Counted from the stretch's first letter, positions 26,435-35,915 are shown. The stretch: 64,000 nucleotides of DNA from JAIVJM01 sp963816985 (GCA_963816985.1 CAWFMF010000004.1:1426001-1490000); one strand, 5' to 3'. Numbers and translations are program-made. The notes: a model not told the origin generated them from the sequence alone.

Positions 26435-28279
26435 TTACTCCTCTACATCCTCCCAAATGGCTCCTGTCTGCATGTAAAATTTCTTCATATAGTCAAGGTG
26501 CTTTTCATTCTCGCTCTGCTGCCACTCCTCTGAATAACTCCAGCCTTCTGGCCGTGGCTTGCAATCATCACACTTGCCGCAATATTTCTTTTTAAAATGC
26601 TCATATGTGCCATCAAGAGTTAATCCCACACTCGCGCGTCTGTGAAGAGTGCAATGAATAACTTTAGCCCCGGCTGTAGGAAGTTGAAATATTTCGCTTA
26701 CATATTGTTCAAGGACATTGCGCGCCGCCAATGTGATGAAGATGTGTTCACAAGTAGCCAAGACATGGCTAGGGTCTAAATCCTGAATTCCTACTTGTAC
26801 GAGTCTCGCCATCAAATCTTTTTTATTTGATAGATCAATTTCAAGTGAGCTTGCCATGTTTTCGTATATCTGACGGTGAGTTGTTTTTATAGGCCCCTCA
26901 ATTTTCTCCCCACGATAAAGTCTAATAGTAAGGTCAAAGAGTTCTTGCGTCTTATGTCTTGTTTGTTCGTCTTTAATGTTATTCATTGTAGCCAGCGCAA
27001 AGTCCACTGCCGGGCCTGTCAGCGAACGCTTAGTGGTCAAAGCCTTTGTAGCAACCGTAAACAAATTTTCGTCATTGCCTAGCCGCATGGCTATCCATGC
27101 GGCTACTTTACATATTTGTAAAGCAGAGGCCGAATATCTATCGGCTAATTCATTTAAGTTTTCACTTGTCAGATTAAGGATAAAGCGACTTATGGCATCA
27201 ACTATTCTCATCAATGCATCCGGAATAGCGCGCGCATCTTCCACTCTTAATGAATAGTTCGCGAGTCTTATGCATTGGTTATATTTAGATAGGATCTGAC
27301 GATAGACCCTCGTTTTCTCAAATACTAGCTGGGCTTGCCAGATAACATTGTTCCCTTTGCGGTGAGCAACCCAATTCAATAAAAGGCCGTGATATTTTTG
27401 GGCGAGGCTCTCTAGCTGTGCAGCCTTCCAAGCTATAAGTGCATAGAGCTTTAGATTACGTGGCCCCTTCTTTGTAACTCTGCGAAAGTCCCTAGCTATT
27501 CTCAACTTTATTAGGGAGTAGTTCACCTGCGGAGCTTGGCTGCGCATGGCAACGACCATTTCCGCTCTTTCAATCTGGATGAGCGATAAAAATTTATTTA
27601 GAACTGACGATTCATTGTTATTAAGAACTCTTTGAGCTTTATCTGCTGCCTCAGCGTGACAGCCTGACTGGTAGAGTTGATGTGCCTGATCGAGCTTGAG
27701 AGCATCACCCTTATCCTGGAACTCCTGTATAAGCCTATCTTCGTCAACATGCTGATTAATTGACGCTACAAAATTTGATGTCGGCGTCGAAATGATAAGC
27801 CTTGAAGCGAGCACTTGCTCTGCTGCCGTAATTGTTTCAACCAACTTATTAATTGTATTTGACAGTTCGTTGGTCGTCGGAATTCTGATAGAAATTTCCT
27901 TACGATTCGCTCCTTCAATCTGGCGCTGAAGTTCGTCAGTTAATAATTGAGGGGCAAGCCAGAAAGTCCCACCATTACTGATATCGGCATGTATCAAGAC
28001 AACGGGTAAACGCACCTCGCGGCAAAGATATCTGGCGTTCTGAATTTTAATAGATTGGGAGATGAAGTCCTTAGAGGCGGAGTATTGGGTTCTTCCAGAG
28101 CTTTTCAATTGAACTTTGAAAAACACTCCGGTTGATTTGAAATTGTCGAAGATTTCAACCTCGAAATCTATTCCGTTATCTTTATCCAGTTTTCTGACCG
28201 CCCATCCGAGCGGCTCAAAGATAGACCTCATTTGACGCTCGCCTGCGTCGTCGATTATTTGCTGTTTTGGTCTTTTCAC
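26435..28279 (-). CDS. DUF4365-type nuclease-domain protein with long helical C-terminus
   Basis: 614 aa from GTG 28279. The first about 150 residues match DUF4365: GERQMRSIFEPLGWAVRKLD, NGIDFEVEIFD and FFKVQLKSSG give the D, E and Q-x-K residues of a PD-(D/E)xK-like site. The rest (about 160-560) is helical, possibly TPR-like, with a terminal Cys/His cluster (HCTLHRR, YCGKCDDCKP) that may bind zinc. DUF4365 proteins are common in defence islands. Codon use is AT-rich, unlike the chromosomal flanks. Confidence 0.7.
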   Translation of the reverse strand: MKRPKQQIIDDAGERQMRSIFEPLGWAVRKLDKDNGIDFEVEIFDNFKSTGVFFKVQLKSSGRTQYSASKDFISQSIKIQNARYLCREVRLPVVLIHADISNGGTFWLAPQLLTDELQRQIEGANRKEISIRIPTTNELSNTINKLVETITAAEQVLASRLIISTPTSNFVASINQHVDEDRLIQEFQDKGDALKLDQAHQLYQSGCHAEAADKAQRVLNNNESSVLNKFLSLIQIERAEMVVAMRSQAPQVNYSLIKLRIARDFRRVTKKGPRNLKLYALIAWKAAQLESLAQKYHGLLLNWVAHRKGNNVIWQAQLVFEKTRVYRQILSKYNQCIRLANYSLRVEDARAIPDALMRIVDAISRFILNLTSENLNELADRYSASALQICKVAAWIAMRLGNDENLFTVATKALTTKRSLTGPAVDFALATMNNIKDEQTRHKTQELFDLTIRLYRGEKIEGPIKTTHRQIYENMASSLEIDLSNKKDLMARLVQVGIQDLDPSHVLATCEHIFITLAARNVLEQYVSEIFQLPTAGAKVIHCTLHRRASVGLTLDGTYEHFKKKYCGKCDDCKPRPEGWSYSEEWQQSENEKHLDYMKKFYMQTGAIWEDVEE

Positions 28280-28355
28280 TTCTCGAGGTGGAGTATTGCT
28301 TCTTGACTGTTTACCTCTTTCCGCCTGATTTTAGGATGATTTGTGAGCCCCTTGC

Positions 28356-29237
28356 TTAACCCCCAATCGGTTGGAAGCTCAAACTAAATTTCCTCCCGTT
28401 TACAACAGCCACTTCTTTTAAGATATTGGTATATCGTTCATCCACCTTCAGAAAATCTATGATCTCTTTTCTCAGTTCGGGGGGCATACGATATCCCAAA
28501 ATAACCCTCTTAATACAAGAGGGAGGTAAGGTGAACAAATATATCTTCTCCCCCTTAAACTCCTTAACTTCGGCCATGCCGGTCAATGGGCGCAGCATTC
28601 TCCACTCTGCCTCGTACCTCCATTCTTCGCTTTTGGTAAGTAGAATCGTCGCGAGGTCTTCCAGCTCGGAAATTATTACCTGCGGCCGTTCAGCTTGATA
28701 AACCACCTCTCTTAAATAACCGAACTCGTCGGAAGGATAACGTCGCTGGTTAAAGAATGGGTGTGTGCCGTCAAGCTCGATTACGAGGCCCTGATGGCTC
28801 TGCGCGTAATGCGCCCACATGAGAAGGTTTTGTGGATCTGTTGTAAGGGAGAGGATTCCGACGGCACTATCAAACCCTTGATACATACCGGACCGAAGCG
28901 CAGATGTAAGCCACTCCAAAGCCTGAGGCATTAACGCTTCGGTTTCACCATTAGAGAACAGGAACGGCATGAATGCAATTAAGGATTCGCGCGGAACAAG
29001 ACTCTGAGTTTCCGGTGGTAATTGATTGTAAGCTTCCTCAATATAAGGACTGAAGAAATCGGGCTTATGTATTTCTTCAATGGCGGCCCGGGCAAGGCTT
29101 TCCTTATCCGGTGTGATCTCATAAACAGGCTGTAGCTCGAAAGGATCGTTAAAAGAATTGGGCTGGGTGAACCGTATGAGATTATCTTTAAGAATGTCCG
29201 CCCACCGCTCGGAGGATAGATACTTATACAGCTTCAC
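28356..29237 (-). CDS. DUF2971 domain protein
   Basis: 293 aa from GTG 29237 with ribosome site AAAGGTG 8 nt upstream. The DUF2971 signature is clear: LYKYLSSERWADILKDNLIR, SFNDPFELQPV, LSLTTDPQNLLMWAHYAQSH, GLVIELDG and EWRYEAEWRMLR. Biochemical function is not established; members recur next to restriction and abortive-infection genes. It lies 28 bp downstream of the Mrr-like nuclease gene in the same direction, so they may act together. Confidence 0.85.
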   Translation of the reverse strand: MKLYKYLSSERWADILKDNLIRFTQPNSFNDPFELQPVYEITPDKESLARAAIEEIHKPDFFSPYIEEAYNQLPPETQSLVPRESLIAFMPFLFSNGETEALMPQALEWLTSALRSGMYQGFDSAVGILSLTTDPQNLLMWAHYAQSHQGLVIELDGTHPFFNQRRYPSDEFGYLREVVYQAERPQVIISELEDLATILLTKSEEWRYEAEWRMLRPLTGMAEVKEFKGEKIYLFTLPPSCIKRVILGYRMPPELRKEIIDFLKVDERYTNILKEVAVVNGRKFSLSFQPIGG

Positions 29238-29265
29238 TCTCTCACACCTTTCTTCTCAATTCCTG

Positions 29266-30414
29266 TTAAGATTTATGCCCATAGATCACTTCCTCAACCA
29301 ACAGTTCGCTTACAACGTTCTCACAAAAGTACTCATATAGGGAGTATGTCTCCTTCGTATTGCCGGGAATCTTTTTCAAGTTATTCTGCATAAAGTTAAC
29401 CATATCCGTGAGGCGGCTCGGCAGATCCTCCTCGGAGAGTTTGGGATATTGCTTTGACACTTTTAGGTAGCTTTGAAGGCCAATTACGTCACCTTCAGGA
29501 TCGCCCTCATAAGCCTTTATCACCCCTTGAATAAACCTAATGCGGGAGGTTAGGGCTTCAATCTTTTCATTAATAGCAGTGGTATCCCCCCACTCTAATA
29601 GCCCCTGTAAAATCCAGCTAACCAGCGCGGTGACTAAAAACGGATCGCCGAGGACATCTGCTATGACACGCGCCTTTGTCTTGAAAACGGTGTAGGAAAC
29701 TTCATCGATCCTCAAATCGTTTCGTGACTCATTACCCGTAGTGGCCTCGCGGTATCTCGGCCGAATCACGATTTCATAGACCAAGCTAAGTATTTTGTCC
29801 CTTTTATCAGAATCCAACTTACCCAATGCGGTAAAAAAATAAACTAAAGAATTGAGTCGCAGGCTCTTCAGATAAAGCAGGTGAGCCGGATGTAAGATAG
29901 TGACGAAGGCGAAGTCGCTGGTTACCTTATACTTCCTGAGGAGTTTTGATTTAGTGCTTGCTAGTTTTTCGAGGTCGGGTTTCTCCCACTTCTTGATTCT
30001 GAAGTAGGGTTTATTCGCCGCCTGGTAAGCCGAGATGAAGTCGTGTGACGGGTTAGAGAGGAAATTAGAAGCAACAATTAAGAGCTTGTCCGGTCGCTCC
30101 GCGGCCGCCCACGAAAGAGCGCCCTGAATTTTATCAGGGGACACTCCTTTGACTGAGTGCTTACACTCGACAAACCACTTTTCAAAAGACTTATGCCCGT
30201 CAATATCCTCGCGTTCTAGTTCGCACTCGATGTCTCGGCCTCTGTCTGAGGGGCTTGTAGAAAGTCCGGTGCCCTTTCGCCATTTGGCATTGACGAAGCC
30301 CAACTCTTGGAGCAATTCAAAGCAGAATTCCTCGAACTCTGTATCAGTTAGGTGATCTAGAGAGAAGCGCTTGTTGCTCACTTTCCGCGCCTTTCCCTTT
30401 GCTTTTGTAGCCAT
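29266..30414 (-). CDS. Mrr-like restriction endonuclease-fold protein
   Basis: 382 aa. The N-terminal about 170 residues carry the Mrr-type catalytic domain: LTDTEFEEFCFELLQELGFV, SPSDRGRDIECELE (Asp) and KWFVECKHSVKGVSPDKIQG (ExK). A strand-helix LLIVASNFLSNPSHDFISAY follows, as in this family. The C-terminal about 200 residues are helical and unassigned. Predicted to cut DNA, perhaps modified DNA, as Mrr relatives do; specificity unknown. Confidence 0.82.
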   Translation of the reverse strand: MATKAKGKARKVSNKRFSLDHLTDTEFEEFCFELLQELGFVNAKWRKGTGLSTSPSDRGRDIECELEREDIDGHKSFEKWFVECKHSVKGVSPDKIQGALSWAAAERPDKLLIVASNFLSNPSHDFISAYQAANKPYFRIKKWEKPDLEKLASTKSKLLRKYKVTSDFAFVTILHPAHLLYLKSLRLNSLVYFFTALGKLDSDKRDKILSLVYEIVIRPRYREATTGNESRNDLRIDEVSYTVFKTKARVIADVLGDPFLVTALVSWILQGLLEWGDTTAINEKIEALTSRIRFIQGVIKAYEGDPEGDVIGLQSYLKVSKQYPKLSEEDLPSRLTDMVNFMQNNLKKIPGNTKETYSLYEYFCENVVSELLVEEVIYGHKS

Positions 30415-30579
30415 CAGTATCTTTCTTTAATAACCAGTTGACCATCCGCCTAACATCTACCGGCTGCTCGAAGAGACATTTAAGTTCGGCATCTTTTAAG
30501 AGCTTGAAATTACTTGCTTTGACATAATCAAATGTTGACTCTCGTTAACTAGGTATACTTTGCCATTCTAAAAAACACC

Positions 30580-31401
30580 TTATTTAAATACATCCATAAG
30601 CTGATAAATCTTCTTACAACACGGGATGAAAAGGTGGAGTAAGACATACGATTGTTCCCTGCTTATGATCTTGCCCGACGGGTGGCCGGACTCGTTACGG
30701 AAGTTCCGAATCATCGAGATTATCCCAGAGAAGTTGGTATCAAGGTCTTCTTTCACATTTGAGGGGAGGAGAGCTATGTTCTGATCCAAGATTTTCTTGA
30801 ACTTGTTTAGCTTCGGAAGAATTGACCTCTCCTTTGAGACGCTACTGAACAGGGGGCCGTGAGTAGGGTGGGCGTATACAACCTCTAGAAGCTTCATAAA
30901 GCTATGCTCAGTTGCCACACCCAGCATGACGCTGGATGACAACAGGCATCCGCTCATGAAGGCTTGCATTGCCTCCTTTAAGTAGGTGAGGGTCACGTCA
31001 TCTATGTTAGGTATGACGTCGGTAATAACCTTTTCATAGCTCGAAACATCATGAAAGAAGTAAGGGTCAGTGCCCTCTAAAAGCTTTTTCCCAAACGAAG
31101 TGACTCTAAACCAGGGAAATTCCCGGTTCGAATCGTTCATCCCAAGGGTTATAATCCCCTGTCGAAACAAGTCCCAGAATAGCTCTAGAAATAACTCGCT
31201 GTCGTGTCGTGAGAGCTGGGAGTTACCCATCTGCCCCCCGCGCTCGCGGCTTTGTAAAACGTCTGACACCCCAATCTTCAGATGTTCATACTGATTTGCG
31301 TCGTAGTAGGTATGTTCCCGACCCGCCAGAATATCCAGTACGGCGCTCCTGAGTTCTTCGTACGAATGATCCATAACACCCTTCAGATTAGGAGTCTCCA
31401 C
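30580..31401 (-). CDS. HEPN-like abortive-infection-type protein
   Basis: 273 aa from GTG 31401. An N-terminal part with winged-helix character (SELFLELFWDLFRQGIITLG) is followed by a helical domain (KEAMQAFMSGCLLSSSVMLG) that ends with MIRNFRNESGHPSGKIISRE, fitting the R-x4-6-H pattern of HEPN RNases. Toxin or sensor roles are common for such domains in defence islands. A 70-aa gene lies 9 bp upstream and may be its partner or antitoxin. The HEPN call rests on motif and layout only. Confidence 0.55.
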   Translation of the reverse strand: METPNLKGVMDHSYEELRSAVLDILAGREHTYYDANQYEHLKIGVSDVLQSRERGGQMGNSQLSRHDSELFLELFWDLFRQGIITLGMNDSNREFPWFRVTSFGKKLLEGTDPYFFHDVSSYEKVITDVIPNIDDVTLTYLKEAMQAFMSGCLLSSSVMLGVATEHSFMKLLEVVYAHPTHGPLFSSVSKERSILPKLNKFKKILDQNIALLPSNVKEDLDTNFSGIISMIRNFRNESGHPSGKIISREQSYVLLHLFIPCCKKIYQLMDVFK

Positions 31402-31410
31402 TCATCCTGC

Positions 31411-31623
31411 TTACTTGTGTAAACGGACTTCCACTACGCGCAAATCCTCAATGACAATCGTAATATCACCCTGAGTAGTTCGCTGGGTAAAAAGCTGTCC
31501 ACCTATGCCCATGCTCATGCCATCAGGCTCAACTAAGCCTTTCTGTAGAGCGGTCATTATTTGAACTTTGGACATAGGCCAATTCTCTTTCACAGTAAAA
31601 TCTATCTCAATGACTGCTTTCAT
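31411..31623 (-). CDS. Small unknown protein upstream of the HEPN-like gene
   Basis: 70 aa, with a strong ribosome site GGAGG 10 nt before ATG 31623. The sequence (MKAVIEIDFTVKENWPMSKV at the start, IVIEDLRVVEVRLHK at the end) looks like a small alpha-beta fold. No family recognised. The 9-bp gap to the downstream gene suggests joint translation. Confidence 0.65.
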   Translation of the reverse strand: MKAVIEIDFTVKENWPMSKVQIMTALQKGLVEPDGMSMGIGGQLFTQRTTQGDITIVIEDLRVVEVRLHK

Positions 31624-31825
31624 TGTTTGCTTAGCCTCCTACTATTTGTACCGAATAGAGCCTGGCCTCTACAGGCTCTATCCGTGTTGCTGACGGTCGT
31701 TCTCTCCTAAGAAGTACAACGCCTTGCACTTTCACAGTCATGTTAGAAGTTGATATCCATGACCTGTGATTAAAGGCATCGTCAAGGCGCACCAGTAGCA
31801 GTTGCTGTCCCGCTTAGGAGCATAT

Positions 31826-32077
31826 CTAGTCCGGTAATATTTCTTGGAAGTTTGCGTCGGTGAGCGGGTGCTGGCGAGGCACGCTCAGATCGAACAGCAT
31901 CGTGTACCCACACTTGTTACACGTCCAGCGCATGAGTTCTACGATGTTGCCGGAAGCGTCTTGAAGGTTAAGCCGACCTCGGTCAACCATAAAGCCTCCA
32001 ACACCTTTACATTTATCGCACTGCCCGCTCGACTGTATCCTGGACTGCGGGTACTCTATGCTCATGTTGAACCCCAT
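31826..32077 (-). CDS. Small zinc-ribbon protein, last gene of the CBASS operon
   Basis: 83 aa from ATG 32077 with AAGGAG 7 nt upstream. Two CxxC knuckles, GQCDKCKGVG and WTCNKCGYTM, about 33 residues apart form a zinc ribbon. It starts 28 bp after the S-4TM effector stop, so it is probably co-transcribed with the CBASS genes. Its role is unknown. About 200 bp with no gene follow (31624-31825). Confidence 0.7.
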   Translation of the reverse strand: MGFNMSIEYPQSRIQSSGQCDKCKGVGGFMVDRGRLNLQDASGNIVELMRWTCNKCGYTMLFDLSVPRQHPLTDANFQEILPD

Positions 32078-32104
32078 AAAAATTCTCCTTCCGTGATGGA
32101 CAAT

Positions 32105-33025
32105 CTATCCGAGTGACTTTGTCGCGTCCTCAATCATCAGTTCCGCGCTCTGATTCATTTGCTCCTCATGCGAACGGCGCAGGCGCTTGTAAATCCAATC
32201 AAAGATGAGCGGGCTGCGGCGGCGACGGTCATAGATTTCGTCCTGCAAGTTGCGTGATTCGATTGTCAACTCTTCCGACGATGCCTTGCCCGATAGGGCT
32301 TTCGCCCACAGCTTATCGGCGTGTTCTTTGAGGCGGTCAATTGCCGCGGCGATCTCCCTGTGTTCTTTGCGCTGCCTGGCTGACCACACGAGTGCGGGCA
32401 TTAGCGGCAGCGCCACCGCTAGGAAGAATTTGTCTAAGGTTAGACCACCAACGAACCCTACAATGAGGACGACCGCCGCGAGCGCGACGAGACCTGCCAG
32501 CACGTAGTCAGCGTACCGGCGCCTCAACTGCGCGTCCCACCAACAGTTTGCTCTCTGGCAAATAATCCTCGCCAGGTGAATTGGCAGCCTGCCCACCCCG
32601 ACGGGGTACCAGTCGCGGAGCGAGGAGCACTCTGGGTCTTTGCACTTATACTCGGAGGACGATTGCATGATGGCTTCGGCGTCGGGTCGGTGCCCGGCCT
32701 TGAGATCGCGCCACTCAAGCTGAAGTACGTCGCAGTCGAAGAGTTCTTGCACTTTGGCCCCTCTCTCACGCAGGGCGACTACCCTGTTCGAGAAATAGGC
32801 GATGTCTAGCACTGTCAGCACGGCTCCCCAAGCGGCTGCCACCGTCTTCAGCGCATGTACTTCCGGAAACCCTGCGACTAGGAACGATAGGACTATCACG
32901 CACGGTACGCTTAATATTATTTGAGCTACCAGAATGCTTTTGCCGTCCGAGTAGAGCTGGCGCTGCGCCGCAAGGCGGTCGAGTTGGCGCGGGGTGTTTT
33001 GTGTTTCGGGTATCGCATTCATCAT
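32105..33025 (-). CDS. S-4TM family pore-forming CBASS effector
   Basis: 306 aa. The family opening NAIPETQNTPRQLDRLAAQR leads to a first pair of membrane segments (ILVAQIILSVPCVIVLSFLV and one around AAWGAVLTVLDIAYF). Then come VQELFDCDVLQLEW, DWYPVGVGRLPIHLARIICQ, RANCWWDAQLRRRYADYVLA, a second pair of segments and a long charged tail. The family is predicted to permeabilise the inner membrane when a cyclic nucleotide is made by the neighbouring CD-NTase. The ATGA overlap with the upstream CD-NTase gene supports this. Confidence 0.88.
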   Translation of the reverse strand: MMNAIPETQNTPRQLDRLAAQRQLYSDGKSILVAQIILSVPCVIVLSFLVAGFPEVHALKTVAAAWGAVLTVLDIAYFSNRVVALRERGAKVQELFDCDVLQLEWRDLKAGHRPDAEAIMQSSSEYKCKDPECSSLRDWYPVGVGRLPIHLARIICQRANCWWDAQLRRRYADYVLAGLVALAAVVLIVGFVGGLTLDKFFLAVALPLMPALVWSARQRKEHREIAAAIDRLKEHADKLWAKALSGKASSEELTIESRNLQDEIYDRRRRSPLIFDWIYKRLRRSHEEQMNQSAELMIEDATKSLG

Positions 33026-33912
33026 AAGCTACCCATGAAATTTGAGTTGCCGGTTTTGAACAACAGGCTCCAATGTCTGGCGGCTTCTCTTAATTTGCCC
33101 CTGCTCTCCGCTCCCACGGCGCGCGCAGCTCGCTCAGCCGCCGCTAGTGCGGCGCGAGCACTCGCGGCCCGCTTAGATTCGGTGTTAGAGCCTTCTATCA
33201 AACCCGAAATTCCTAGTGGGTCGCGGAGTGCCCGGCACTGGCGCTCCGCTAGCAAGGCGAAAGCCTCGTACACGCAACGGGCATATGACTTAGCGCCGAC
33301 ACAAACGTCGCTCGTCGCCAATAAGAGTTCGAGATGAAAAGAGTTGAGCGGGACGTGGGATGTGCGGCGCGTCCGCCAGAATTTCATCAGCTTTGAAACG
33401 TTCTTGAGTTTGCCGCCACTCCTCCTACCTGCCGCCTTAAGATAGGTGTTGTGCGCCTGCGGGCTCGTCGCCATCCACCCGCCCGACCCGTCCGGGATCA
33501 TGTACACGGGGTGTTTATTCCATAAGCCTCGAAAGAAGGCAGGCACCACGTCTACCGGGTGCTGGCGGTCGCCGAAACGCACGACCACGGCCTGTCGATC
33601 CCTCACGACGGTAGTGGCGAAAAACCTGTGTTGTAGTTGGAGGCGAACTTTACTAAGCACCCTTGAAGAGGATTTCCAGTAGTCCCCCCAGCGAGCCTCA
33701 TTAGTTCTGAGAATCAGCATCAGGTCGAGGTCGCTGACTCGGTGGATGGTCGTGTCGCGGACGTAGCTGCCAATGGGCACGACGTTGTGGGCAGCGAAAG
33801 CCTGCGTCAACCGCCGGGTGACGCTCTGGCGGTGGCCTCGAAAGATCTGACGGTCTTTTTCCGTCAAGTCAATCCTTGCAAGCAGTGCTTTGAAGCCGTC
33901 GTTTATCGCCAC
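33022..33912 (-). CDS. CD-NTase (CBASS oligonucleotide cyclase), second copy
   Basis: 296 aa. Catalytic layout: VVPIGSYVRDTTIHRVSDLD gives the G-S and D-x-D metal site, and QHPVDVVPAFFRGLW gives the third Asp. A helical region (LKNVSKLMKFWRTRRTS, SFHLELLL) follows, as in SMODS-type nucleotidyltransferases. It makes a cyclic nucleotide signal; the product is not predictable here. It overlaps the upstream CD-NTase by 10 bp and the S-4TM gene by 4 bp. The two cyclases are clearly different in sequence. Confidence 0.88.
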   Translation of the reverse strand: MAINDGFKALLARIDLTEKDRQIFRGHRQSVTRRLTQAFAAHNVVPIGSYVRDTTIHRVSDLDLMLILRTNEARWGDYWKSSSRVLSKVRLQLQHRFFATTVVRDRQAVVVRFGDRQHPVDVVPAFFRGLWNKHPVYMIPDGSGGWMATSPQAHNTYLKAAGRRSGGKLKNVSKLMKFWRTRRTSHVPLNSFHLELLLATSDVCVGAKSYARCVYEAFALLAERQCRALRDPLGISGLIEGSNTESKRAASARAALAAAERAARAVGAESRGKLREAARHWSLLFKTGNSNFMGSL

Positions 33913-34943
33913 CTAATACTACTCCGATCAGTTGACCGTGCGACTCCGCCGTAGTCCGGGAAATCCGACCCAAAAACGCGCTTCCAGTAATTAATGGCTT
34001 CCCTGTGCTCCTGCCGAGCTTCGTGGTACAAAGCAAGCCTGCAGTTACTCTGAGCCTCATTCGCTGCCTCGGTGATTTTATTTTTCGTTAGCCAGTCAAC
34101 GTCGGCGTCCAAGTTCGGTCCCAGCTTCTTTGGATCTGGGAACGGCTGGTTCAGGTAAGAGGAAAAGTTCCGGAAGAAGTAATCAAGGGCATTAGGGAAG
34201 TCGCTGATCGCCGGGGCGTAGTCGAACACCCGGAGCGCCAAGTTTTCAAAATAGTACGAGCCCAGCCGAGGCTTATGTACACGCCTGTTCCAGTACTTTA
34301 GCAGCCTGATGGTAGGCAGGAATTGTCCTTTGTGCCACGAATTGACGCGGGTTACATTGTCGGCGTCAACCCGTGGATCTGTCCTCTTCCAGTTACTCGC
34401 GCCGTCTGGGATCAGGTAGTGAAGCACGTTCCCCGAGGAGTCTACGATGGGCACGGCAGGGACGATGTCGAACACCCAAGGATAGGAGAGAAGGTTGAGC
34501 GTTACAGCTTCCCCCGTCCGTTTCAAGTCTGCCCTCTGGTAGTTAGAGACTGAAGCCAGCGAGCTTCTTATTTTGTTCAAGACCTTTGTCGAGTTTACAT
34601 ACCCGTAGCCATCGGGAAATTTCGCCAGCGGCGAGGACAGGTCATTGATTCTCAACCAAAAGTTAGATGCGTTTGTGTGCTGGTACTCGGAGGTACCCTT
34701 CCCGATGAGAGGAACGAGAAAGTCTATGTCATCCAAAGGGCGTATTTTTGAATTCCGAGCGAAGGAGCCGAACGGGCGGTATGTTGTTTGTACCTTCGGG
34801 AAATCTGAATCACTCCCGCTGATCGAGGTAATCTGCCCGAACAGATAATCACGGCTGGATCGCGCCCTCTTCGTCTGATCCGGATCAAGGTCTACCGAAT
34901 CTCGTCGAAAAGTATTGAAAGCGCCCCAAACAGTCTGTGCCAC
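33903..34943 (-). CDS. CD-NTase-like nucleotidyltransferase, first gene of the CBASS operon
   Basis: 346 aa. Catalytic layout: YRPFGSFARNSKIRPLDDID gives G-S and D-x-D, and PWVFDIVPAVPIVDS gives the third Asp. The helical half has RVNSWHKGQFLPTIRLLKYW, as in SMODS cyclases. All three acidic residues are present, so it looks active rather than degenerate. The promoter region (34944-35056) is cut off from upstream sequence by the IS5-type element, which may have altered expression. Confidence 0.82.
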   Translation of the reverse strand: MAQTVWGAFNTFRRDSVDLDPDQTKRARSSRDYLFGQITSISGSDSDFPKVQTTYRPFGSFARNSKIRPLDDIDFLVPLIGKGTSEYQHTNASNFWLRINDLSSPLAKFPDGYGYVNSTKVLNKIRSSLASVSNYQRADLKRTGEAVTLNLLSYPWVFDIVPAVPIVDSSGNVLHYLIPDGASNWKRTDPRVDADNVTRVNSWHKGQFLPTIRLLKYWNRRVHKPRLGSYYFENLALRVFDYAPAISDFPNALDYFFRNFSSYLNQPFPDPKKLGPNLDADVDWLTKNKITEAANEAQSNCRLALYHEARQEHREAINYWKRVFGSDFPDYGGVARSTDRSSIRWR

Positions 34944-35060
34944 TTTTACCCCTACGCTCCCTTCATGACGCCCGCTTGTCGTTGTGTCTTACTCTTTATA
35001 CGCCGTTTTAGCAATGAAACCAATAGAAAAAACACTTCGCAATTGTCGCAGTCTTCCTAG

Positions 35061-35915
35061 AGCCTGTTATGAACTTTTGGTTGTGATAAGTTTTTGCGGA
35101 TGGAACGCAAAGCTTATCCCAGTGACGTGACCGATGAAGAATGGGCATTGGTCGCCCCTTACCTGACGTTGATGACCGAAGACGCTCCACAACGTACGCA
35201 CTCTCTGCGCGAAGTCTTTAACGGCCTGCGTTGGATTGTGCGCGCCGGCGCTTCGTGGCGGCTGATGCCGCACGACTTGCCGCCGTGGGAAGCCGTCTAT
35301 CAACAGACGCAGCGCTGGCTGCAAGCCGACGTGTTCGCCCACATCGTCCACGATTTGCGCGCGTTGTTGAGAATCGCGGCGGGGCGTAAGGCCCAACCTT
35401 CGGCCAGTGTGCTCGATAGCCGCACGCTGCAATCGACGCCTGAATCGGGCGCGCGCGCGGCCTACGACGGCGCGAAGCGTCGCAAGGGCAGCAAGGTGCA
35501 TATCGCCGTTGATACGCTCGGACACTTGTTGGCACTGCACGTGACGGCCGCCGATGAGCAGGACCGCGCGCAGGTCGCCGAGTTGGCCGCACAGGTGCAA
35601 GCGGTGACGGGCGAAAGCGTCGAACTGGCTTTCGTCGATCAAGGATACACGGGCGAGAGGGCCGCCGAGGCCGCCTCCGCGCACGGCATTAAACTTGAAG
35701 TAGTGAGACTGCCGGAAGCCAAACGAGGCTTCGTGCTGTTGCCGCGTCGCTGGGTCGTCGAGCGCAGTTTCGCGTGGGCGGCGCGCTTCCGCAGACTGGC
35801 GCGCGACTATGAGCGGTTGCCGGAGACGCTCGCCGGGCTGCACTACTTGGCATTCGCCATCTTGATGCTCAAGCGTGTTGTCGAAGTAGTCGTTCATCAA
35901 AGTTCATAACAGGCT
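35061..35915 (+). mobile_element. IS5-family insertion sequence
   Basis: Terminal inverted repeats of 17 bp (AGCCTGTTATGAACTTT at 35061-35077 and its complement at 35899-35915) are flanked on both sides by CTAG (35057-35060 and 35916-35919), the probable target duplication. Because CTAG is itself palindromic, the repeat could extend outward with a TA duplication. A single transposase gene fills the element. It looks complete and recent. Confidence 0.9.
35100..35909 (+). CDS. IS5-family transposase
   Basis: 269 aa from ATG 35100 (TTG 35094 also in frame). The N-terminal YPSDVTDEEWALVAPYLTLM and VFNGLRWIVRAGASWRLMPH are the usual DUF4096-type opening. The DDE region has SVLDSRTLQSTPESG (first Asp), LAFVDQGYTGERAAE (second Asp) and RRWVVERSFAWAARFRRLAR (Glu). 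The stop lies inside the right inverted repeat. No frameshift, so it is probably functional. Confidence 0.93.
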   Translation: MERKAYPSDVTDEEWALVAPYLTLMTEDAPQRTHSLREVFNGLRWIVRAGASWRLMPHDLPPWEAVYQQTQRWLQADVFAHIVHDLRALLRIAAGRKAQPSASVLDSRTLQSTPESGARAAYDGAKRRKGSKVHIAVDTLGHLLALHVTAADEQDRAQVAELAAQVQAVTGESVELAFVDQGYTGERAAEAASAHGIKLEVVRLPEAKRGFVLLPRRWVVERSFAWAARFRRLARDYERLPETLAGLHYLAFAILMLKRVVEVVVHQSS

